The translations under genes were made by a program, and so were the position numbers. A model generated the notes under the pieces. It made no database searches, was not told where the DNA came from, and saw only the letters and a list, made by a program, of their open reading frames with translations. A stretch of 64,000 nucleotides of DNA from Corella eumyota (lineage: Eukaryota; Chordata; Ascidiacea; Phlebobranchia; Corellidae): the NCBI GenBank assembly GCA_963082875.1, contig OY720098.1:7192001-7256000 (forward strand), given 5' to 3'. This document shows, one piece after another, positions 28,501-35,513 of this stretch. Position 1 is the stretch's first letter. Each line of letters starts with the position of its first letter.

Positions 28501-31500
28501 TACAAATGCAAACTCGTATGTAGTTATTGTTTGAAGGCGCATGTTACATTTCCTTTATTTGTTTATGGGAGTTGTAAAATTAATAACAACAATGGCCGAA
28601 TTGTCGTTTTGGAATAATGGTCAATTGTTCAATTATATTGTTTTTGCACCATTGCAATGGGGAACAAAAAGTTTCTTGGTGCACGAGGACTTCTGTAATT
28701 ACAGTATTTAAATGCTAAATATTAGGTTTCGAAACCAAATCATGTCTAAAATAAGAAATAATTGGCATCTGCGCAAATGCCAAGATTTTCTTAAATCTTT
28801 TGTTTACCGATTTGTTTTTGATATTTGTGAAATTTTTGTATGTTTATTTAACTATTTTTTTTCAATTTATTATTTTATTAAGGTAAAAAAATTATTTTTT
28901 CACAGGCTAAGAAATAAAATTTTAATTTTAACATTTTACAGATCGATCGCCGCTCGGTAGCGACACCAGGCGCCAAAATCAGATGAACCAAAACAACCAC
29001 GTGGGCTCGCCCTTGAACACGTCACCAGGGTTTACGAACGGCTACAACAACCAAAGTCCAACATTGGGAATAAAGGAAACAACTTTGTTAGCTTCAAATC
29101 CAGTTAACAGGTAGTTTGTTCATAAACACAAATTTAAGTTTTACTAAGCCTATTTCAACGTTTTTTATTTCTTACTTTAAAGATGTTTGGGTAAAAATGT
29201 CTTTTTCTTGTACCAATTTAACTTAATTTGCCGAAAAACTTAAAAAAAACATTTTTGTAGCAATTCAAACAATTCAATTTATTTTTAAATAATTGAATAT
29301 ACTCTACGTTATTTATAGTTACGTAAGAGCCATGTTGTTTGCATTAGTTTCTGTCACATCGTTATGAACTATGCGGTTATTTTAGTAACATTGAATTTCC
29401 AATTAACTACAACAATAGGCTGATAGTTTTAACAGGCTTTACAACTCATTAATATATTAAACAGATGATTAAGTGTCAGCATAGTTTGATGGCGTTGAAA
29501 GGTGTCCGATTACACTGTTTATTCAGGAAGATAAACGGTATTTGTGAATTTAAAGCAGTAAGATAAATACAAACAGGTTGCTAATGTGTTAACCATTCAC
29601 GAAAGTGAAGTAATGCTTTAATGCCTTAAATATATGATTTTAATTAATTGTGTTAACACGCTTAATAAGGTTCTGAGATTCAGAGTTTAATTGACCTGCG
29701 TCAAATTTAAAATTATATTTATAACAGCGTAAATTCAAAGAGATGTAGCAATACTTTCAGTTGTCATATATTTTAAAGGAAAAACACGTCAAAAACGTCA
29801 TAACTGACAACATTTTTGTAATTTTGCCCGAATTAAGTCAGTTCAGTATAGGTTAACGACATTTGCTTGGCAGCTTATGCAAATATAAAAAAAATAAGAA
29901 GAAAGTTCTATTTTAAATTGTAATATATGTAATAAATTACAGTTAATTAAAAAAAATAGAAGACAGAATTGGATCGCACGTTAACAGCAAAAACCCGGAA
30001 AAGTAATTATTGCACGTCAAAACCTGACCGTGAGGTATTGTAACAGCCGCGCGCTATTGATAGTGACGTCATAATGATGATGAGAAAATCGTGGAAGGGT
30101 GAAAATTGTCAAAGACATTTGGCTCAAGACTTGAAGTGATAAGATTAAGAACAAATCGTTAAGTTAGTTTATCAGACTAGCAAGCAAAAAATTGCTGTGT
30201 TATTATTAGTTAAATTAGTATTCCTAGTTAAAAAAATTTAGCTTATGACTAACCACAATATAACTTTTAACGCATCTTAATTTGGTATTTAACATAAACG
30301 TATATTAGGCTTTTACGTAATTTTGGTTAGGTAAATTAATAATTAGATAGCTATTACGTGTATTACGTTACAGGTAATTAATCTTAAACAGTTAATTTAT
30401 GTTAAATCGGTGAAAAGTGCGTTGAGTTAAGTGTCATCTTTTTCTTTTGTGCTTAATGTGATCTAAAGTTATTTTCAATATGAACAAAGTTGTTAAGAAA
30501 TGAAGAAAGCACTTATTCGAATGTAGGTAAAATTTGAGTTAGGCGTATAACTTTATGTTTAATATGAAAGTTTAGTAAACAAAATTGTTGTATGTATAAC
30601 TTATTTTTACTTTAATTTGAGACAGAAATTCAAATTATTCAAATTTAATTTTCATTTTGTTATCTTTTAGGCTTGAAGAGCAACAGCAAGCATCTTTACA
30701 TCAAGCATATACAACTCAGCCACAGGTAAAAACAAAACTTTGTTTTTATTAATATAAAATCGCAATTGTAGTAAAAGAAAATTTTTTCTTAAAAAATTGT
30801 TTTTAATTTCCGGTTAAAGTTGTAAAATTGGATCTTACTTTTTTTTTAAATTAGATCTTACTTTTTTTAGGAAAATTTCCACGGGTACAATTCCCAGCCC
30901 CAGTCATATCCCACTAACAACAATAATCCTCATTTACATCAACAACAACAACAAAACGGTTGGCTTGGAAACAACAACAAAGGTCAATGGATTCAGCAGA
31001 GTAACGGACATAGTCCTCACCTGACCCCAACATCCGCTAAAAGTTTTTCCACTCCGAACCCAGCATCTTCTTTGGGATCTGGTGGAGTCAGTCCCTTTGG
31101 ATCGAGAAGCTTAACTGGAAGCAACGATTCTCTTCTTTCGGATGGAAGTGCAGGCTCACATAATATTTCTTCATCTGGAGGAGTTTACACTCCACAGAGA
31201 CATCCTTCTCTTCCTCCAAAAGAGTCTTCAATGAGAAATTCTGGAAGCAGCTTGAGAAGCACTTCTACAGGTACTTATTTGTGGATTTTCTTTTAAGTTT
31301 ATATAAAATAGTGAAATTTAATAATATTTACAAATACCTAAAATTACATTTTACTTACATATTTATTATTTATTTTAATTATTTTTATTTTATTTAAAAA
31401 TTTTTGCAGCTGGAAGTGGATATCTTGGTGGTGCCTCACAAACCTCCCCACAATCTGCCGGGTCTGCAGGTTCTCCGGTCTCTAGTACCGGTCATTACCC

Positions 31501-33720
31501 GTTTACCCAGACACCTCTTAACAGGAGGGAGAGCCAGCTTTCTGCCTACGAGAGACATGGTAAATCTGACAACCTTTAAATTTATTTGTTTTTATTATAA
31601 AAATGTGCGTGTATAGGTTATGTTGTATAATACCATTAAGTATTTAAACATACAATTACCGTTTAACCCAAATTATATCTGGGTATAATAATATGTTAAA
31701 AATATTAACATGGGTGAAACTTGTTGTATATTTATTAAACAACTTTTTTTATAGGATTCATGCATCACAATATTTCATCCGATGACGGTGGGCTTAGCTC
31801 TCCTGCATCTGGAAGAACAAGCACTTCTTCCATCTCAGGTATGTGTTTTATGTTTTTTTTAATTGCTTTTATTGTTTCATAAATATAGAAATTGTTTATC
31901 ATTTGAACATTAATAAATGTTTTATCGGCTATATTTTCAGACATTGATAAACTTGCCCACGAGCTGTCGCTATCGAGCTTGTCAGGAACTACTCCACCAA
32001 AATTTATTCGTGATACTACCTCGTATTGGTACAAACCTGATATTACACGTGAACAGGTTAGCTTTATATTTTAATAGTTTATAATTAATGTGCTTGATAT
32101 AATATGTTAATACTAGTAATTTACTTGTTGCTTTATAAATTTATTTAATTTTTTTATATTTACTTTTGATACTGATAAAATTTATGTTTTTTAGGCATTG
32201 GCGATGTTGCGCGAACGATCAGCAGGTAGTTTTGTGGTAAGGAATAGCAGATGTTATCCCGGTGCTTTCGGTCTCGCTCTAAAGGTTGCCCAGGTACCAC
32301 AAGCCGTTCTTGCAACTGCAAAACCTGGAAGTAAGTATTTATCGGCACGATCAGGTTTTAACTTAAAAAATTACCAGTTCGTTTTTTTGAAAGGTTATTG
32401 TTTGATAAGGAAATAAAAATATTTGGTTTTCTTAGTACCGAAAACGTTTATCGTGCCATTTTCTTATCACCTCATTAACCTCCTTAATCTTATTATCAAC
32501 AGCTAACATGAGTGACGAGTTAGTTCGTCACTTCCTCATTGAGCCAAGTTCAAGGGGGGTTAAGTTAAAGGGATGTGCAAACGAACCTGTATTTGGAAGT
32601 TTGTCGGCCTTAATTTATCAACATTCCATTACTCCACTTGCATTGCCTTGCAAGTTAATTATCTCAACAGAAAGTAAGATATAGCAATAACATTTATTTA
32701 AAAGAAATTTAAGATGACTTTTACAAATTCAATAACCTTTATTTCTAGTGTAAAAATATGGATTTAGTTGACTATATTTTAAATTGAATTTGTAAATCCT
32801 AAATTTTAACTGTTTTTGTTTTTAAACCATTTGCAGATCAGGTAGTTCCCCAGCCATCAGGTTCTGGCAGAAACAGTGCCGAGGTTTCGAATTCTGCTGC
32901 GGAATTGTTAAGACAAGGGGCAGCTTGTAATGTTTTGTATTTAGGAAGTGCTGATACAGAATCCTTAACTGGTCCAGAGGTAATTTCCCTTTAAAAGCTA
33001 TAATTTATTTACAGAGTTACATACTAATTAAATACTGTTGTTAGAATTGTACACATTGTAAAATTTATTTTAAATATTTGTTGCAATTTTGAAATTTTAA
33101 AAATTATTTTTAGGCGATCGAACGAGCAATGAGAGAGCGAATGCAAAACAGAGGTCAAGCCGTCAAGACTTCTGTTGTCCATTTTAAAGTCTCACCACAG
33201 GGAATAACCCTTACTGACAATGCAAGAAAGTAAGATATTAATATCAAAAGTTTTGTACATTTATTAAATTTTTCAGCAAAATTTTAAATTGATTTCTTTT
33301 TGTAGAATATTCTTTCGACGTCACTACGCCACTAGTTCAGTGACTTACTGTGGGTTGGATCCAAGTGCTAGAGATCCTCATAACAGAAGATGGGACGCAT
33401 CCGGAGACCGTGGCCCTCCAAACGCACGGTGAGTTTGCTTGCAAAAAAAACTAGTTTTGTTGCTGATCTACATAATTTTGTCACAGACTACAAATTATTT
33501 AAACTTTATCCTAACTTTAGTTGTTTTAGCCTTAATAATTTGTTTGTCTTTTTCTTATAAACATTTACTTTGCAGAGTGTTTGCATTCGTCGCAAAGAAA
33601 ACGGGCAATTCCGCGGTGAATGTTTGTCATTTGTTTGCTGAACTTGATTTGGAACAACCTGCCCCCGCGATTGTTAACTTCGTGTCTAAGGTGCTTATTG
33701 GAAATTCGTCCGGAAATTGA
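2..33720 (+). CDS. TNS: Tensin homologue (5' end outside window), 24 coding exons
   Basis: This is an adaptor protein of integrin adhesions that ties integrin beta tails, actin and phosphotyrosine proteins together. The coding exons I read are 2-649, 753-938, 1128-1206, 1384-1583, 9192-9796, 10593-10771, 11019-11148, 11234-11364, 17659-17704, 17782-17971, 18491-18623, 18771-18896, 28942-29110, 30671-30725, 30871-31270, 31410-31559, 31755-31838, 31941-32056, 32195-32330, 32503-32673, 32837-32979, 33114-33229, 33306-33428 and 33576-33720. All junctions are GT/AG with matching phase, giving 1,486 residues and a single terminal stop. Tensin signatures seen are [18 protein letters not shown] followed by [19 protein letters not shown], an SH2 domain, and a PTB domain ending in [16 protein letters not shown]. 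The first exon is open to the window edge, so the phosphatase-like/C2 region of full-length tensins should lie upstream. I cannot say which vertebrate paralogue it matches. One pro-orthologue of TNS1-4 is likely in a tunicate. Confidence 0.95.
5752..5910 (+). CDS. Candidate alternative tensin exon (terminal or first), 5752-5910
   Basis: A strong splice acceptor (TATTTTTCCAG, ending at 5751) is followed by 52 open codons in the phase that exon 4 would need. The stop at 5908-5910 overlaps an AATAAA at 5906-5911. Base composition is markedly richer in GC than the surrounding intron. Read as a terminal exon it would end a truncated tensin with a basic tail. Read from the ATG at 5779 it starts MGSRSSRAW, which fits the N-myristoylation pattern MGxxxS. 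I see only a poor in-phase donor (GTGTCT at 5893), so a first-exon role would need it. The peptide matches nothing I recognise. It may simply be a conserved regulatory island with a chance open frame. Confidence 0.3.
   Translation, partial: KKTRDRDVTMGSRSSRAWQSLQIKRGKRSIGQSGQSHDITATTICDCVSTIK
7471..7508 (+). repeat. Short tandem duplication in intron 4
   Basis: TGATTTCCATGGTTTT occurs at 7471 and again at 7493 (22-bp spacing). It is a minor intronic duplication with no evident role. Confidence 0.7.
9192..9796 (+). CDS. TNS: Tensin exon 5: long Gln/Glu/Arg-rich coiled coil
   Basis: This 605-bp exon is entered in phase 0 after TTTCTTTCAG and leaves in phase 2 at GTAAGT. It starts [11 protein letters not shown], passes through a Pro/His/Asn-rich stretch, and from about 9366 to 9705 encodes some 110 residues almost wholly of Gln, Glu, Lys, Arg and Leu (for example [18 protein letters not shown]). 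That composition predicts a long helix or coiled coil. Vertebrate tensin linkers are largely disordered, and TNS1 has only a short Gln run near here, so this helix is notable. The region upstream of 9192 happens to be open in the same frame but is AT-rich intron. The acceptor at 9191 is the natural boundary. Confidence 0.85.
9797..10592 (+). other. TNS: Tensin intron 5 (796 bp)
   Basis: AT-rich intron between GTAAGT at 9797 and TTGCAATAG ending at 10592. I see no other feature in it. Confidence 0.8.
10593..11364 (+). CDS. TNS: Tensin exons 6-8: linker with short helix and Pro/Ser-rich segment
   Basis: Exons are 10593-10771, 11019-11148 and 11234-11364, entering in phase 2 and leaving in phase 1. 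Exon 6 contains [16 protein letters not shown], a short amphipathic helix matching the vertebrate linker motif QEIEQSIETLNMLMLDLE. Exon 7 is basic ([16 protein letters not shown]), and exon 8 has [11 protein letters not shown], a possible SH3-binding or phosphorylated stretch. The exon 7 donor is GTATTT at 11149, not the nearer GTCAAG at 11144, because only the former keeps the frame. Exon 8 ends with a phase-1 G at 11364, before GTAAAT. It can splice directly to exon 9 at 17659. Confidence 0.85.
11365..16797 (+). other. TNS: Tensin intron 8, upstream part (5.4 kb)
   Basis: AT-rich intron with GC-richer patches near 11,900-12,250, 14,580-14,760 and 15,000-15,300. I see no coding exon in this part. 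A donor-like GTAAGC at 14750 and an acceptor CATTTCAG ending at 16556 could bound the 5' UTR of the transcript that begins at the ATG at 16798, but this is inference. Short open frames here have no coding character. Confidence 0.65.
16546..16556 (+). promoter_or_regulatory. Splice acceptor before the alternative first exon (5' UTR or spliced leader)
   Basis: TTAACATTTCAG, ending at 16556, is a good acceptor 241 nt before the ATG at 16798. The sequence after it has stops in the tensin phase, so it would serve an untranslated exon or a spliced-leader trans-splice. A tiny upstream ATG-ACG-TAG frame follows at 16576. The role is inferred from sequence shape alone. Confidence 0.35.
16798..17479 (+). 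CDS. TNS: Alternative first exon of a shorter tensin isoform
   Basis: The ATG at 16798 opens 227 codons plus one base. The exon ends AACG before GTAGAT at 17480, in phase 1, exactly as constitutive exon 8 does. Either can therefore join exon 9 at 17659 (G + AT gives Asp). An in-frame TGA lies at 16750, and there is no acceptor-like AG between that stop and the ATG, so this cannot be an internal cassette. It must be a first coding exon with its own promoter. The peptide starts with a helix ([16 protein letters not shown]) similar to the exon 6 helix. Ser-rich, Lys/Ser-rich and Tyr-containing disordered stretches follow. The predicted isoform is 994 residues and keeps the SH2 and PTB domains. 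The open frame runs on to 17517, but that tail is past the donor. Confidence 0.78.
17659..18896 (+). CDS. TNS: Tensin exons 9-12: Pro-rich linker with tensin signature motifs
   Basis: Exons are 17659-17704, 17782-17971, 18491-18623 and 18771-18896. Exon 10 carries a Pro run ([10 protein letters not shown]), likely to bind SH3 or EVH1 domains, then [20 protein letters not shown], which aligns with vertebrate [20 protein letters not shown]. Exon 11 continues with HSYKED, again as in TNS1 (HSYKEAFEEME), and a TPxTP-rich stretch. Exon 12 has [16 protein letters not shown], matching TNS1 [16 protein letters not shown]. These are the best-conserved parts of the linker and confirm the family. Exon 12 ends in a phase-1 G at 18896 before GTAATT. 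Confidence 0.92.
17972..18490 (+). other. TNS: Tensin intron 10 with (TA)n microsatellite
   Basis: A 519-bp, very AT-rich intron between GTATGA and TTTAACCAG. Its only distinct feature is the TA dinucleotide run at 18334-18358. Confidence 0.8.
18334..18358. repeat. (TA)n microsatellite
   Basis: About 12 uninterrupted TA units inside tensin intron 10. Probably length-polymorphic. Confidence 0.9.
23635..23697 (+). repeat. 22-bp minisatellite, about 3 copies
   Basis: ATAGATTTCAGTTTTAGTAT-type units start at 23635, 23657 and 23679, giving a 22-bp period with one or two mismatches. Intronic, with no known role. Confidence 0.9.
25862..25914 (+). repeat. 30-bp tandem duplication
   Basis: GTACTCTGTAATTTGTTTCG at 25862 recurs at 25892 with one substitution (CTG to CCG). 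A local intronic duplication. Confidence 0.85.
26701..26748 (+). CDS. Weak candidate: 48-bp symmetric cassette exon in tensin intron 12
   Basis: CGTTGCAG ends at 26700 and a GTGAGG donor follows at 26749. Between them are 48 open bases that enter and leave in phase 1, matching exon 12 and exon 13, and encode a short acidic peptide ([15 protein letters not shown]). Base composition is richer in GC than the intron. The polypyrimidine tract is poor, and an alternative donor GTAATT at 26754 would be out of phase. It may be chance. Confidence 0.2.
27282..27289 (+). promoter_or_regulatory. TATA-like box before the short-isoform exon
   Basis: TATAAAAG lies 23 bp before the ATG at 27305. At the usual spacing of about 30 bp, transcription would start near 27,312, past that ATG. 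The next in-frame ATG, at 27398 (MSAETK), would then be used. Alternatively the TTTTGTGTTAG ending at 27303 acts as a trans-splice acceptor. Confidence 0.35.
27305..27416 (+). CDS. TNS: Probable alternative first exon of a short SH2-PTB tensin isoform
   Basis: The ATG at 27305 opens 37 codons plus a phase-1 G, ending AAAG before GTAAAT at 27417. That phase is exactly what exon 13 (28942) needs, and it equals that of exon 12. The peptide (starting [20 protein letters not shown]) matches nothing I know. Entering it from exon 12 in phase 1 would read an immediate TGA, so it can only be a first exon. The predicted protein has 639 residues (608 from the ATG at 27398): the Asn/Gln/Ser-rich linker plus SH2 and PTB. 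It would resemble short vertebrate forms such as TNS4 (Cten) in layout. Evidence is an ATG, frame, donor, phase and a nearby TATA. There is no homology. Confidence 0.5.
28942..31838 (+). CDS. TNS: Tensin exons 13-17: Asn/Gln/Ser/Gly-rich disordered linker
   Basis: Exons are 28942-29110, 30671-30725, 30871-31270, 31410-31559 and 31755-31838. They encode low-complexity sequence: Asn/Gln-rich ([10 protein letters not shown]), then Ser/Gly-rich with many SP and TP pairs ([44 protein letters not shown]). This corresponds to the SPGSPSLGRH-type Ser/Pro-rich region upstream of SH2 in vertebrate tensins, a region heavily phosphorylated by proline-directed kinases. Splice phases are 1, 2, 0, 1, 1, 1. 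The 54-codon-base exon 14 (30671-30725) is the smallest after exon 9. The frame is preserved across all joints. Confidence 0.88.
29111..30670 (+). other. TNS: Tensin intron 13 (1.56 kb)
   Basis: AT-rich intron between GTAGTT and TATCTTTTAG. A slightly GC-richer patch lies near 30,000-30,110. I see nothing else. Confidence 0.75.
31941..32673 (+). CDS. TNS: Tensin exons 18-20: SH2 domain
   Basis: Exons are 31941-32056, 32195-32330 and 32503-32673. The domain begins near [17 protein letters not shown], the tensin form (KYWYKPEISREQAIALL in TNS1). The phosphotyrosine-binding arginine sits in GSFVVRNS (codon 32240-32242), equivalent to FLVRES of canonical SH2 domains. Next come GAFGLALKV and [20 protein letters not shown], then the core ends at [10 protein letters not shown]. 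All residues expected for phosphotyrosine binding appear present. In vertebrates this domain binds phosphorylated partners such as p130Cas, FAK and DLC1. Confidence 0.96.
32837..33720 (+). CDS. TNS: Tensin exons 21-24: C-terminal PTB domain and stop
   Basis: Exons are 32837-32979, 33114-33229, 33306-33428 and 33576-33720. The region starts after a Ser-rich spacer with [20 protein letters not shown], continues through [52 protein letters not shown] and [10 protein letters not shown], and ends [20 protein letters not shown] and FVSKVL. It aligns almost without gaps to the TNS1 PTB. This domain binds NPxY motifs in integrin beta tails and phosphoinositides. A small insertion ([16 protein letters not shown]) replaces the shorter vertebrate loop QERKWMKTEGG. 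The stop is TGA at 33718-33720. Confidence 0.96.
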
Positions 33721-35394
33721 TCTTAATATTTTATTTACAAAAACTGTAAAAATGTTCCGGTTGCAAGATGCGAAAGAGATGAGGCCGAGTTAAACGGAAG
33801 CCAACTTGTGTACATTGTTCCTGTGTTATGTTGCACGGTACATACAAAAAACAAACTACTTTTTTTGTCAAAATAACCAATTATTTATACAAGACAAGTT
33901 TCTGTTAATTATTCAAGAGTTTACATTTAAAAAATTAAAATGCATCAAAGAGTCACCATCTTTTATTATTTTTCTCAAATCCTACCCCATAACGCTTTTA
34001 CATTATTTATATTAACTAGCAATTACGTCATCACTGCCTAGTGACGTCATATCGATACGCTCAGCTGATTGTGTTTGTTTTTGCAACCCAACATCAGTAT
34101 TATCAAATTGTTTATATTTATAAGTTTTGCATGGGTCAAATGCTAATCGTTTGTACAAAAAAGCGCTTTATCAGTGTATGACGTCACGCTTATGAAGTTT
34201 ATTTATATTTTTTTAAACTTTGGTATGATTGCTTGTAAAAATTTGTTGTAGGGTTCAAGGTGTTACAATGGGTATTCGACTCGTCCAAAACTTCGTTTAA
34301 ATGGGCAAAGAAAGGTTTTGTCTCATTTGTCTCAATGTACAGTTTCTTTTGTGTATTTAATCTAAACAAGGATACTGCGTGGTAGACTTTACAGTACATC
34401 TTTATTTTTAGCTGACGATTTTACGAGTACATTTTTAAAAAGTACAACTTTATTTTCTTCTCTGTGTACATTTTTAGATATGTTTTATCGTGTAATCAAT
34501 ATTCTTAGACGTCATGTGGATAGATTTTGACCTAAACGATCGTTATAACGTGATTTTCTCTCCTTAGGTTATCAATATTGTAATATTGTTGGTAAAATAA
34601 TCATAACGGGATATATTTTTTAATTTGTATAATAGTTTATGTTTTCGGATACTTGTGTATGCGAAATGTCGTTTTTTTACTTATTTTGTTTATTTCTCTT
34701 TTCTTATGTTTACCGAGTTCCTTTTTCGAGGTGTCAAGTCGGTACATTTGTGTTGCAAATATGTGCGCTAGCCGTGCAAGTATAATAAAATCACCAAAAA
34801 ACACATAAAATGGTAGTATTGAAAGAAGAAATAAAAGTGGTATAACGCTTAATCTTGAATTAATAACCTTATAGAACAAATGATTTACTGCTTTCTGGTT
34901 TGTTTATTTACTCTTTAGGCAGTTTCCTGTTTTTCTCGTTCTGTCTTATGGCGTTTATGCAATTGTGAACTTGCCTTAATATATTTTGCAAGCCTAAAAA
35001 AAATTTAGTGTTAAGCGCCACTAGTTTATCTTGTTTTTTGATATATTGTTTACTTTTTGAATAAGTTGTTTTATCATTACTGTTGATCTTAAAGTAATAT
35101 AATGAAAAAGTACATGTTATACCTTTGGATATGGTCTCGAAAAGGCTTGTAACATACATCGATATATAAGTATGCTAAGTAAGTTTAAGGAAATTTTAAT
35201 GTAATTTAATCTCGACGTTAGTCAACTATTTCTGCACTATAGGTTTAAAATACACCCAAAGCTATAAAACCGACGCCTGTGTTGTGTTTAACCAAGGATA
35301 GTTAACGTTTATTAATGTTGACTTACTAGTTTAGTTAATGATTGTTAACCTAAGCTCCCCTTATATTTCTGTATATTTTACCGGGTATTTCTTA

Positions 35395-35400
35395 AATAAA
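35395..35400 (+). terminator. Polyadenylation signal AATAAA (candidate, tensin)
   Basis: AATAAA at 35395 is the last such signal before the sulfotransferase ATG and is followed by a GT/T-rich stretch (GAGGGTATGTTATGTATA). Earlier copies at 34784 and 34830 are alternatives. Confidence 0.4.
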
Positions 35401-35496
35401 GTGAGGCTGAGGGTATGTTATGTATATATTACCAGATGTTTTTTTAGGCTCGGGAATTAAAAAAAATAAAGATTTTTTAGACTTCTTTACTTTAAC

Positions 35497-35507
35497 TGAG
35501 TTTTTAG
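35497..35507 (+). promoter_or_regulatory. Acceptor-like site 7 nt before the sulfotransferase ATG
   Basis: GAGTTTTTAG, ending at 35507, is followed by TGCAAA and the ATG at 35514. An earlier GATTTTTTAG ends at 35480. A splice acceptor this close to a start codon, with no evident upstream exon, is what a spliced-leader trans-spliced ascidian gene looks like. It could also be the end of a 5' UTR intron. Confidence 0.4.
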
Positions 35508-35513
35508 TGCAAA

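Larger units (their letters stand above)
18897..28941 (+). other. TNS: Tensin intron 12 (10 kb)
   Basis: The largest intron runs from GTAATT at 18897 to ACATTTTACAG ending at 28941. GC-richer islands lie near 19,480-19,760, 20,510-21,160, 21,380-21,720, 22,760-22,990, 25,380-25,560 and 26,640-26,760. They are candidate regulatory modules. The island at 21,573-21,602 holds an ACCAGGT/ACCTGGT inverted repeat. A likely first exon lies at 27305-27416 and a weak cassette candidate at 26701-26748, both listed separately. No unrelated nested gene is convincing on either strand. Confidence 0.7.
33721..35513 (+). other. Tensin 3' UTR and spacer to the sulfotransferase
   Basis: This is 1.8 kb of AT-rich sequence with no coding exon. 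AATAAA signals occur at 34784-34789, 34830-34835 and 35395-35400. Which one ends the tensin mRNA cannot be told from sequence. If the last is used, only about 110 bp separate the tensin 3' end from the acceptor-like site before the next gene. Short minus-strand open frames in this zone look like chance in AT-rich DNA. Confidence 0.6.
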
